From positions 6,376,501 to 6,440,500 of the forward strand of contig NZ_CP141184.1 in the NCBI RefSeq assembly GCF_035609205.1: a stretch of DNA of 64,000 nt. Reading direction: 5' to 3'. Positions within the stretch are counted from its first letter, which is position 1; the number at the start of each line of letters is the position of its first letter. Below are positions 50,001-57,322 of this stretch, one piece after another. The DNA comes from Hymenobacter sp. GOD-10R. Its GTDB lineage: Bacteria; Bacteroidota; Bacteroidia; Cytophagales; Hymenobacteraceae. The notes below the pieces were generated by a model. It ran no database searches. It was not told the origin of the DNA and saw nothing but the letters and a program-made list of their open reading frames with translations. Both the position numbers and the translations under genes were made by a program.

Positions 50001-50630
50001 GATGTGCACGCCAAACGGCTCCACCCGCACTGGACTCGTCACGACGAGCTGCACCGGCCGGAAGATGCCCATCGGCTGCGAGCCTTCCGAAAAGCCCCGT
50101 TCCTCGGAGCAGCCCCCGCATACCCACGGCAAATCCTGAATACCAGCTGGGTGGTCGGCGCGCACGGCCAGCAAGTTAGGTTTACCATCGAGGTTGATAA
50201 CGGGCGTTACGTCCAGTGTGAACGTGGTGCGGCCGCCCGCGTGAAAACCTACCTTTTGGCCGTTCACCCACACCGTGGCATAGGAGCCCACACCTTCGAA
50301 AAAGAGGAAGTAGCGTTGCCCGCTTTTCTCAGGCTTCACCGTGAAGGTTTTGCGGTACCACGCGTAGCCGTGGCGGTTGCCGTGGCGCAGCCGGCGGTAG
50401 CCTTCGTAAGCGTCCCAGTTGTGCGGCACAGCCACAGTTTTCCAGTCTTTGTCCGAAAAGCTAGGTTGCTCGAAGCCGTTGAATGCTTGCGGATTTTTGT
50501 CATCAGCGACGGTGTGCCAGTCGGTATCAAGCGGAATGGTGACGCGCAGGTTAGCCTGCGACCTAGCTTCGACAATGGTCAGGAGAAACAGGAAAAGCAG
50601 CGTAAGTCGTCGCATAATCAGAATATTCAT
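47043..50630 (-). CDS. GH2 beta-glycosidase with malectin-like and C-terminal binding domains
   Basis: An exported protein of about 1195 residues (start ATG 50630, MNILIMRRLTLLFLFLLTIV; ATG 50615 also possible; the open frame to 50681 is repeat DNA). Domains in order: GH2 jelly roll (about 20-190), Ig-like (about 195-310), TIM barrel (about 320-640) with acid/base Glu in LWGLENEST near residue 440 and nucleophile Glu in LIGEYGAW near 508. A malectin-like domain follows (about 735-880, RVNCGGPAYTDKSGNTW and YLVELYFTEPW), then a beta-sandwich resembling CBM35-type modules at the C-terminus (about 1070-1195). It is far longer than ordinary GH2 enzymes. The acceptor is unknown; a beta-galactoside or beta-glucuronide of RG-II fits the locus. 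Confidence 0.88.
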   Translation of the reverse strand: MNILIMRRLTLLFLFLLTIVEARSQANLRVTIPLDTDWHTVADDKNPQAFNGFEQPSFSDKDWKTVAVPHNWDAYEGYRRLRHGNRHGYAWYRKTFTVKPEKSGQRYFLFFEGVGSYATVWVNGQKVGFHAGGRTTFTLDVTPVINLDGKPNLLAVRADHPAGIQDLPWVCGGCSEERGFSEGSQPMGIFRPVQLVVTSPVRVEPFGVHIWSDSTVSEKSAQLYLTTEVKNYESKTKTITVLSQLLDKKGARIAEVKTKQQLRPGTVATIKQQFPKLNQPHLWSLEDPYLYRLVTRVVEKGKPVDELSTSYGIRWISWPIGKAAANQKAFLLNGKPVFINGIAEYEHLLGQSHAFSAAQIRTRVQQMKALGFNAFRDAHQPHNLRYQANWDTLGLLWWPQLAAHVWYDTPAFRVNFKALLVDWIKERRNSPSVVLWGLENESTLPEDFAKECTALIRQLDPTASSQRKVTTCNGGKGTDWDVPQNWTGTYGGDPATYAADVQRQVLIGEYGAWRTLDLHSKGPPILNNGPFSEDRMTQIMETKVRLAESVKDKTAGQFFWIFTSHDNPGRVQGGEGQRELDRIGPVNYKGLLTPWEEPTDAFYMFRANYAPKATEPMVYIASHTWPDRWLTPGKKDSITVYSNCDEVELFNDVNSASLGRKTRGGIGTHFQWDNVDIKYNVLYAIGYMQGKAVAKDYIVLHHLPQAPHFDQFLAGAKPIMAPQPSYNYLYRVNCGGPAYTDKSGNTWLADQPHTDATAWGSESWTNDFPGLSPFFASQRRTHDPIQGTTDWTLFQDFRYGRDKLRYSFPVPDGDYLVELYFTEPWLGTGGGLDCTGWRLFDVAINNETVLHDLDIWKEAGHDQALKKTVKARVTGGQLVISFPHVASGQALISALAIASTDAKATVIPRSQAVIKNLNVTDKATASQWSAQTWLDTGDQAYAGDQTTFSALPSGLYGAEWLRTPKEASTSSQSYASFEVTAEADVYVGLDVQITAKPAWLKDYEDTKTTLANDMAGGHSFHVYRKRFPAGTTVVLGPNGVTAKGKPLMYSVAVNRASTIEPAYDLKPTTGYKPETARVSGPGMVKETVNTKESITFKEPSGGALEWTFIVGVADTYSLTFRYANPLTKTLTGKLTVAYADGTLIKEEPVELVPSKTGKWNYLTSSTGSMINAGSYRVKLTATDAAGLSVSGLDVQ

Positions 50631-50635
50631 AGCAC

Positions 50636-50868
50636 GATGTAGCGCGAAACTCCCGCTTCGCGCCGCGTTGAAGTCGTCCACCGGTCGGACGCCCTAGGCG
50701 TCCGACCGGTCGTCGTTGCTGATGCCTGCACAGGTTAGGCATAGGATGGTCATTCTACTAATTTGTTCTGGCAGCTCGTTCAACGACAACCGGTCGGACG
50801 CCTAGGGCGTCGGACCAGCAGACGCGAGTCGTTCAACGAGGCGCGAAGCGGGAGCTTCGCGCTACATC
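50636..50868. repeat. Three-level nested palindromic element
   Basis: Outer arms GTAGCGCGAAACTCCCGCTT and AAGCGGGAGCTTCGCGCTAC enclose an inner pair CCGGTCGGACGCCCTAGGCG and GGTCGGACGCCTAGGGCGTC. The cores TCGTTCAACGA are at 50776-50786 and 50829-50839. The right end supplies the TAG stop codon of the GH95 gene (in GATGTAGCGCG on the minus strand). Confidence 0.85.
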
Positions 50869-53690
50869 ACTTCTAGATTTCCATTCAACCGATACGTTTT
50901 GCCCTTCTGCGTTGCTAGACTCACCTCCTTAGTGCCGTAGCGCACAGCACAGTTGCCACCGGCTTTCGACAGAATTTCAACTTGTTGCAGCTTGCCTAGC
51001 TGCCACTTCATGGTTACTTCGAAACCGCCGCGAGCGCAGAGGCCGCGAATCTCACCGTTGGGTAGCGCGGTAGGTAGCGCGGGTAATAACTCTAGGTAGC
51101 CCGCTTGGCTTTGCACCAGCATTTCGGCCAGGCCGGCCGCGCCGCCAAAGTTGCCGTCGATCTGGAAAGGCGGGTGCGCGTCGAACATATTGTGGTACAC
51201 GCCGCCCCGCTCGCTGCCGGTGCCAGTTTCGGCGGGCGAAAGCAAGTTCTTCGCAATGAGCAGGGTATGGTCGCCGTCTTTGAACCTAGCCCAGAGGTTT
51301 ACTTTCCACGCTAGGCTCCAGCCGGTGCCCTCGTCGCCGCGGTAGAGCAACGACTGCCGGGCGGCCTTTAGCACATCGGGCGTGGCCCAGGTAATATCGG
51401 TGCCGGGAAACACGCCCCACAGGTGCGACACGTGCCGATGGGTGTCGGTGGGGTCATCTTTGTCTTCCAGCCACTCTTGTAGCTGCCCGTGTTTGCCGAT
51501 TTGATTTGGGGCTAGCTGGCGAGATTTTTCTTCCAGCGTTTTTCGGAAGTCGGCATCAACACCGAGAGCTTGTGCGGCGGCACTGCAATTCTTGAACAGC
51601 TCCCGAATAATCTGGTGGTCCATGGCGGGGCCGGCCACTAGACCACCGTGCTCCGGTGAGTTGGAGGGCGTGCTGATGAGCCAGCCGGTTTTGGGGTCCT
51701 TCACCAGGAAATTCACGAAGAAGCTAGCGGCCTCCTTCATCACCGTGTATTGCTGGCGCAGAAACTCCTTGTCTTGGGTGAACTGGTAATGCTCCCAGAT
51801 GTGCTGGGTCAGCCAGGCCGCGCCAGTCACCCAGATACCGTGGTTGGAGGCGTTGATGGGCGCCGTGCCCCGCCATAGGTCGGTGTTGTGGTGGAGCACC
51901 CAGCCGGGCGCGTTGTAGTGGGCTTTCGCAGTGCCTTTACCCGCTTCGGCTGCTTCATCGATCAACCGAAATAACGGCTCGGTGCAGGCCGAGAGGTTTA
52001 GCACCTCCGCTGGCCAGTAGTTCATCTGTAAGTTGATATTGGTGGTGTACTTACTGCCCCACGAAGGCGTAAGCGACTCGTTCCAAACACCTTGCAGGTT
52101 CGCTGCCTGTGCTCCCGGCCGCGAACAGGAAATCAGCAGGTAGCGCCCATACTGCATGTACAACGCCAGCAGCGCCGGGTCAGCAGTCGGATTGAATTGC
52201 CGAATGCGCTCATCGGTGGGCAAGTTCTCGTTAGGGCTGTGCCCTAGGTCGACGGCGAAGTTTTTGAAGTAGCCTTGGTACTCCCGTACGTGTTCGGCTT
52301 TCAGCGCTTCGTACTTCTTGCCTTTGCTGAGAGCTAGGGCTTGAGCAGCTAGCTTCTCCGGCTCGGCCGATACGTCTTTGTAGTTCTTGAAACTGGTAGC
52401 CGCCGTCAGCGTAAACGTGGCTTCGTCGGCGTTTTCGACCTTGATCTGGTCATTGGTCACCGTCACTTTCCCGCGCTTGGCTTCTACCCGCAGGTAGCTC
52501 ACGCCACGCAGGACGCCATCTTTCACCTGCACCGACAGAGCTAGGGTGTGGTCATCCACTTGGCGAGTAGTCATCTGCTTATGCAGACTTTTCAGCGCAG
52601 CAGCTAGGTTGATAGCGCCCTTTCTATCAGCCGCCAAGTGCCAGACAAGCGCTTGCCGTGGCGCACTGGCGAAGTACTCGCGGGTGTAGTTGACGCCGTT
52701 GTTGGTATACGAAACCCGCGTAATGGCCTCGTTCAAGTCTAGCTCCCGGTGGTAGTTGGTCGGCGTACCGGCCTGCGGGAATTGCAAATACACGTCGCCA
52801 AAAGGCTGGTAGCTAGCTTCGTAAGAAGGAAACAGCGGCGGATTATCATCCTGAATCCAGTACTGCCAGTTGGGGTCAAGCGGCACGTTGGTTTCGGGGC
52901 TGCCGCCTTCAGGATACACCACGAACACCGGCTGCTTTTCCTTTACCCCGATCAAGCCTCCCTTGTCGTAAAAGTTCAGCACCTTGATTACCAGCTGGTT
53001 CTTACCCGCGTGCAGCGCCGCGGCCGGAATGATATAGCGCCGCTTTTTGCTGATACCTTCATCGGTACCGATTTGCGTGCCGTTCACGTAGGTATAGTCC
53101 ACGTCGCGAATGCGACCTAGGGCTACCGTCAAGTTCTTACCGGCCCACGCTTGCGGCACGTCGAAAGAGGTTTTGAACCACACGGCGCCATCAAGACCTT
53201 CTAAACCAACACTCTCCCAACCGTTTAACGCCGGAACAGCTACGTTCTGCCAGGTATGGCCGGGCGCTAGGGCTGCGGTTACATTCATGGCGCCCACTTT
53301 TTGTAGCCATGCCGCTTTTTGCGCGTCGTACTCGCCTTCGTGGTCCTTTACCCCCATGAAGTGCTGCTCGGCTAGTGCTTCAGCCTCAGCTTGTTTGCCC
53401 TCCGCCAACAGTTGGCGAATGGGACCTAGATATTGGGCGGCGCCTTCGCGGTAGTACGTGCGCGGTCGACCCGTCCAAAGCGTTGCTTCGTTGAACTGAA
53501 TATGGTCTTCCGTCACGCCGCCAAACACCATCCCGCCTAGCTTGCCATTGCCGATGGGCAAGGCATCGGTCCACTTCTCAGCGGGCTGGTTGTACTGAAG
53601 CTTTAGTTGCTGCTGTTGCTGCGCCTCACTGGTGCTTAGGGTTAAGCTTAATAGTCCGGTGATGCTGAGGACGAAGCGCAGGTTTATCAT
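50862..53690 (-). CDS. GH95 alpha-L-fucosidase/galactosidase with inserted jelly-roll domain
   Basis: A 942-residue exported enzyme (ATG 53690 gives MINLRFVLSITGLLSLTLST; the open extension to 53708 is repeat DNA). GH95 landmarks are LPIGNGKLGGMVFGG, NEATLWTGRPR, the catalytic Asn pair in NINLQMNYWPAE, the acid region LQEWLEDKDDPTDTHRHVSH and the end DGNFGGAAGLAEMLVQS. Between residue about 118 and 300 a second beta-sandwich is inserted: GLDGAVWFKTSFDVPQAW, DVDYTYVNGTQIG, GKNQLVIKVLNFYDKGG. This breaks the N-terminal domain and makes the protein about 150 residues longer than typical. In RG-II loci GH95 is an alpha-L-galactosidase (BT1010); elsewhere it is a fucosidase. The specificity cannot be told from sequence. 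Confidence 0.9.
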   Translation of the reverse strand: MINLRFVLSITGLLSLTLSTSEAQQQQQLKLQYNQPAEKWTDALPIGNGKLGGMVFGGVTEDHIQFNEATLWTGRPRTYYREGAAQYLGPIRQLLAEGKQAEAEALAEQHFMGVKDHEGEYDAQKAAWLQKVGAMNVTAALAPGHTWQNVAVPALNGWESVGLEGLDGAVWFKTSFDVPQAWAGKNLTVALGRIRDVDYTYVNGTQIGTDEGISKKRRYIIPAAALHAGKNQLVIKVLNFYDKGGLIGVKEKQPVFVVYPEGGSPETNVPLDPNWQYWIQDDNPPLFPSYEASYQPFGDVYLQFPQAGTPTNYHRELDLNEAITRVSYTNNGVNYTREYFASAPRQALVWHLAADRKGAINLAAALKSLHKQMTTRQVDDHTLALSVQVKDGVLRGVSYLRVEAKRGKVTVTNDQIKVENADEATFTLTAATSFKNYKDVSAEPEKLAAQALALSKGKKYEALKAEHVREYQGYFKNFAVDLGHSPNENLPTDERIRQFNPTADPALLALYMQYGRYLLISCSRPGAQAANLQGVWNESLTPSWGSKYTTNINLQMNYWPAEVLNLSACTEPLFRLIDEAAEAGKGTAKAHYNAPGWVLHHNTDLWRGTAPINASNHGIWVTGAAWLTQHIWEHYQFTQDKEFLRQQYTVMKEAASFFVNFLVKDPKTGWLISTPSNSPEHGGLVAGPAMDHQIIRELFKNCSAAAQALGVDADFRKTLEEKSRQLAPNQIGKHGQLQEWLEDKDDPTDTHRHVSHLWGVFPGTDITWATPDVLKAARQSLLYRGDEGTGWSLAWKVNLWARFKDGDHTLLIAKNLLSPAETGTGSERGGVYHNMFDAHPPFQIDGNFGGAAGLAEMLVQSQAGYLELLPALPTALPNGEIRGLCARGGFEVTMKWQLGKLQQVEILSKAGGNCAVRYGTKEVSLATQKGKTYRLNGNLEVM

Positions 53691-53703
53691 ACTATCTATA
53701 GTT

Positions 53704-53925
53704 GTCATGCTGAGCTTGCCGAAGCATCTCTACCGCTTCGTTGCCCGGTGTAGAGACACATACTTGTGTCTCAATCGTTGCTGATGGTATTTAGACCGTA
53801 TTGTTCTAATGCTGTTCGTTCTAGCGTCAGTCGTTCAACGAGGAGACGCAAGTATGCGTCTCTACAACGTTTTAGCTACCCCCAACGAAGCACGCGAGAT
53901 GCTTCGGCAAGCTCAGCATGACGTT
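53704..53925. repeat. Nested composite palindromic element
   Basis: Outer arms GTCATGCTGAGCTTGCCGAA and TTCGGCAAGCTCAGCATGAC enclose inner arms TGTAGAGACACATACTTGTG and GCAAGTATGCGTCTCTACAA. The core TCGTTCAACGA lies at 53831-53841. This is the fullest copy of the three-part layout. Confidence 0.9.
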
Positions 53926-53951
53926 CTTGAGGGTTCGTGCTTGGTCTCTCT

Positions 53952-55523
53952 TTAATCCACTACCACTTGCTCCTTCACCGCGTCTTCCTTCTTCAAGGGC
54001 GATTTCACATACTTGAAGTTGTTGTTGCGCAGCACCACGTTTTTAGTTTTGTCGCCGTTGAGCTTCAGGAAGGTTTCGGTGCCAGCGGCGGGGAAGGAGT
54101 TGTACACGAACACGTCTTCCGTGTTGGTCAGGTCGATGGTGGCGGTGGCGGCTTTGGGAGCTAGGGTGCGCACGCCGTCGAGCAACAGCGTTTTCACGTT
54201 TTCGGCGCGCACGGCGGGACCGGTGGCGGCATTCACCTGCACGTTGTGAAACTCAATGTTTTGGGCTTGCTTCACCGTGAAGCCAGTTTTGGCATTGAGA
54301 TTCATGTTGTTAAAGGTGACGTTTTCGATGGGCATTTCTTCCAGGCCATTGAGGTAGCCGGCTTGGTTTGTCTCGGCGGTGATGTTGCTGAAGTGAATGT
54401 TGCGGAACCTAGGGGTACGCTCCGTGATGGGCTCGGGCTGACTCTTGGCGTACTGCATATCCAGCACGATGGCCTGCTCGCGGATGTTCTTCATCACGAT
54501 GTTGTCCACCCGGATTTCCTCCACCACTCCTCCCCTGCCGCGGGCCGTTTTGATGCGAATGCCGCGGTCGGTGCCGTCGAAGATGCAATTCGAGATGGTA
54601 ATCTTCTTCACGTCGCCCGACATCTCGCTGCCGATCACTACGCCGCCGTGCCCTGAGAGCATGGTGCAGTTGGTGATGGTGTAGTTTTCGGCTGGCGCGG
54701 CCATCTTACGGCCCGGACCATCTTTGCCCGACTTAATGGTGATGCAGTCGTCGCCGACGCTGATGTGGCAGTTGGAAATGTGCACGTACTTGCACGACTC
54801 CGGGTTGATACCGTCGGTGTTCGGCGACTTCGGGTTGTTGATGGTCACGCCCGTAACCGTCACGTTTTCACAAAACTCGGGGTTCACCGTCCAAAAAGGC
54901 GAGTTGCGGATGGTAATGCCTTCAATCAGCACGTTTTTGCAGTACATCGGCTGGATGAATGGTGGTCGTAGGAAGGCTCGCTCCATCACGCCCGGCACGT
55001 CGGGTTTTAAGCTGTTCAGCACCTCCGGGTTCAGGCGGCGAAATTCCTTCTGCCACTTCGACTCATTCTCCCGCCGCGACTTGCCCTCAGCAAACGCCCA
55101 CCACTTTTTGCCCTGCCCATCAATCAGCCCGCGGCCCCGGATGGTGATGTTCTCGACTTTGTAGGCATAGAACAGCGGCGAGAAGTTCATCACATCCACG
55201 CCCTCGTAGCGCGACTGCACCATGGGCAGGTAGTCGTCGAAGTTGTTGCTGAAGTAAATTTCCGCCCCCGCATCGATGTCGATGATGATGTTGCTTTTCA
55301 GATGAATTGGGCCGGTTTTGTACTTACCGGCTGGGAAATACACCGTGCCGCCGCCCGCCTTCGAAGCCGCATCAATAGCCTTGGCAATGGCCTGAGTAGC
55401 TAGCTTGCTGCTGTCGCGGCGCGCACCATACTTCACTACATTGTAGTACTGCTGCGCCACGGAAACCGTAGCACTTGCCAGCAAAAGCACGAAGCTCAGG
55501 GCTAGGTATTTGAGTTGATTCAT
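53952..55523 (-). CDS. GH28 polygalacturonase-type enzyme
   Basis: A 523-residue exported beta-helix enzyme (ATG 55523 gives MNQLKYLALSFVLLLASATV; the open extension MCLYKTNA is repeat DNA). All four GH28 signature blocks are present: PNTDGIN (near 236), VGDDCI (near 257), GHGG (near 291) and RIKT (near 322), which include the three catalytic Asp residues. It hydrolyses alpha-1,4-linked galacturonate in pectin. In the RG-II setting it may trim the backbone or remove a terminal galacturonate. It follows the GH142-type gene after 129 bases that contain a palindromic element. Confidence 0.95.
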   Translation of the reverse strand: MNQLKYLALSFVLLLASATVSVAQQYYNVVKYGARRDSSKLATQAIAKAIDAASKAGGGTVYFPAGKYKTGPIHLKSNIIIDIDAGAEIYFSNNFDDYLPMVQSRYEGVDVMNFSPLFYAYKVENITIRGRGLIDGQGKKWWAFAEGKSRRENESKWQKEFRRLNPEVLNSLKPDVPGVMERAFLRPPFIQPMYCKNVLIEGITIRNSPFWTVNPEFCENVTVTGVTINNPKSPNTDGINPESCKYVHISNCHISVGDDCITIKSGKDGPGRKMAAPAENYTITNCTMLSGHGGVVIGSEMSGDVKKITISNCIFDGTDRGIRIKTARGRGGVVEEIRVDNIVMKNIREQAIVLDMQYAKSQPEPITERTPRFRNIHFSNITAETNQAGYLNGLEEMPIENVTFNNMNLNAKTGFTVKQAQNIEFHNVQVNAATGPAVRAENVKTLLLDGVRTLAPKAATATIDLTNTEDVFVYNSFPAAGTETFLKLNGDKTKNVVLRNNNFKYVKSPLKKEDAVKEQVVVD

Positions 55524-55534
55524 AGCGTTAGTTT

Positions 55535-55638
55535 TGTAGAGACACATACTTGTGTCTCATCGTTGAACGATTCGGCTTAGAACGATGCGCCGTAAACAAC
55601 ATCAGCAACGCGAGGAGACACAAGTATGTGTCTCTACA
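55535..55638. repeat. Palindromic element, GTAGAGACAC type
   Basis: Arms TGTAGAGACACATACTTGTG and CACAAGTATGTGTCTCTACA form an inverted pair with TCGTTGAACGA at 55560-55570. It occupies nearly the whole gap between GH28 and the GH142-type gene. Confidence 0.88.
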
Positions 55639-55652
55639 ACGTGCAACGTAAC

Positions 55653-57224
55653 CTAGCCTGGCAGCGTCGCCAATGCCCGCTTTAGGTCCTTGCCTTGATA
55701 TATTTGCTTGCCATCGGCATAGATACGCAGGCCTTGGCCTCTACCGTATTTTTGGCCGGTTTCATCCCACAGCACTGTGATGCTCTTGCCGTGGTACGGC
55801 ACGTTGTCGAGGCAAAACCACGCCCACTTACCTGCCGGGATCAAAGGAAAGATTTCCAACTTATTGTCAGCCCTAGGTTTTAGACCAACTAGGTCGCTGA
55901 TAACTAAGTCACAGAAGCCGGAGTGGTTGTAGAAGCTGCTGCGCGGGTTGTCGCCTTTCAGCCACTCGCCGTTCTTTTCATCTTGGTATTCACCTAGGTA
56001 GGGCACACCGCGTTTCTGGTGCGAGAGGGCGTATTTGCGCAGCTCGTCGTAGTACACCTGCGGGCTCATGCCGTCTTGGTGCTTGTACTGGGTGAGCAGG
56101 TTGGCGAGGCCTTTCAAGGTTTGGGTGGTGGCAAAGGGCCACACGGCGCCGTCCCACTCGCAGCCGTGGCCGGAGCCGTGGGTGCGGAAAGTGGGGGCGC
56201 GGCGCTCGGCGGTGGTCAGGCCCCATTTGGCTTTGAAGCCGGCCGAGTCGGTGAGCTGCTCCCATTGCTTGGCGTACTTGGCTTTGTCGTCGGGCAGGGA
56301 GAAATACCAGGGAATGTAGCCTAGCTCCTCCCGCGACTCGCACAAGGGGCCGGCTTCATATTTTACTTTGAAGAAAGACGCTGGCTCATCCCACAAGTTC
56401 TTCTGCACCAGCGTTTTTAGCTCCTTTTCTTTCTGCTTGTATTTGCGAGCGAGGCTGTCATTCTTCACCAGCGCCGCCATAGCGGCCAGCGCTTTGGCGT
56501 TGCCGTACATGTAGCTGTTGATGGTGGGCCGCACGTTCTTGTTCTTGCGCGAGCCGCTGATGGATTCCTCCATGGCGTCGCGCACGTCGAACTGCCAGAA
56601 CATCTGGTTGGGCAATTTGCGCTCAGTTTCCCACAGGCGGTAGTCGTCGTTGAGGGCGGGCAGCACCGCCTGCACAAAAGCTAGGTCGGGGCGCACGAGG
56701 TAGCGGTTGTACACGGCATCGTCGAGCCAGCTGCTAAAGGCATGCAGGTGGGGCTTCTTCTGCTTCGGATCGACAAAGAGCCAGAACTTGATGTACTCGT
56801 CGAGGTACTGCTGGTTCCGCAGCCAGCGTGCTTCGTAGATGTGGTGACCGAGGGCGCTGCTGATGGTGTTATGAACGCCCGCGTGGTTCATCGGTGTCAT
56901 GAACTCCGTGAACACGTAGCCGTCGGGCGTCTGCTTCAGGTGCTTGCGCATCGTCCACCAGCGGTAGTAGTACGTCTGCTGAATGGCCGAATCGGGGCAC
57001 TCGAACAGCGGCACGTTCTGCGCCATCCAGTCGGCCGACTGGGCGTTGGTGACGTAGTTCTTTACGGCTTCTTCCACGTCGAGCGAGTTAAAATACGCGA
57101 CGCTGCTTTTCAGCTTGTCGGTGTTCAGCACCACGGGCGCGCTCTGCTGCGCAAGGCTAGGTTGCGGCTGTTGCCAAAGGGCTAGGCTAGCGAGAGAGAG
57201 AAGAAGCTTGGTTCGTAACTGCAT
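55653..57224 (-). CDS. MGH1-like (alpha/alpha)6 glycosidase, GH142 (beta-L-arabinofuranosidase) candidate
   Basis: A 523-residue exported protein (signal MQLRTKLLLSLASLALWQQP). The body is an (alpha/alpha)6 barrel of the MGH1-like type: QTYYYRWWTMRKHLKQTPDG, FTEFMTPMNHAGVHNTISSA, then HLHAFSSWLDDAVYNRY and GSGHGCEWDGAVWPFATTQT, rich in conserved acids and aromatics, with a short C-terminal beta domain. Length and motifs resemble, from memory, the GH142 half of BT1020, a beta-L-arabinofuranosidase of RG-II side chain D or B. Here it is a separate gene, and the putative GH143 partner lies at 25822, about 28 kb away. The specific family remains to be tested. Confidence 0.65.
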   Translation of the reverse strand: MQLRTKLLLSLASLALWQQPQPSLAQQSAPVVLNTDKLKSSVAYFNSLDVEEAVKNYVTNAQSADWMAQNVPLFECPDSAIQQTYYYRWWTMRKHLKQTPDGYVFTEFMTPMNHAGVHNTISSALGHHIYEARWLRNQQYLDEYIKFWLFVDPKQKKPHLHAFSSWLDDAVYNRYLVRPDLAFVQAVLPALNDDYRLWETERKLPNQMFWQFDVRDAMEESISGSRKNKNVRPTINSYMYGNAKALAAMAALVKNDSLARKYKQKEKELKTLVQKNLWDEPASFFKVKYEAGPLCESREELGYIPWYFSLPDDKAKYAKQWEQLTDSAGFKAKWGLTTAERRAPTFRTHGSGHGCEWDGAVWPFATTQTLKGLANLLTQYKHQDGMSPQVYYDELRKYALSHQKRGVPYLGEYQDEKNGEWLKGDNPRSSFYNHSGFCDLVISDLVGLKPRADNKLEIFPLIPAGKWAWFCLDNVPYHGKSITVLWDETGQKYGRGQGLRIYADGKQIYQGKDLKRALATLPG

Positions 57225-57240
57225 TTATTCGTCCTAATTT

Positions 57241-57313
57241 GTCATTCCGAGCCAAGCGAGGAATCTGGGTTTGGCTATAGCGAACTCAGATTCCTCGCTT
57301 CGCTCGGAATGAC
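57241..57313. repeat. 27-bp inverted repeat, possible terminator
   Basis: Arms GTCATTCCGAGCCAAGCGAG... (57241-57267) and CAGATTCCTCGCTTCGCTCG... (57287-57313) are inverted copies with one mismatch and a 19-base spacer. It lies in the gap between the GH138-type and GH142-type genes. Confidence 0.85.
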
Positions 57314-57322
57314 AGATGATGT

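Noticed and set aside
53704..53925. CRISPR-like repeat array
   Set aside because: The repeats are paired inverted arms of varying length, single copies per gap, without regular spacers or cas genes.
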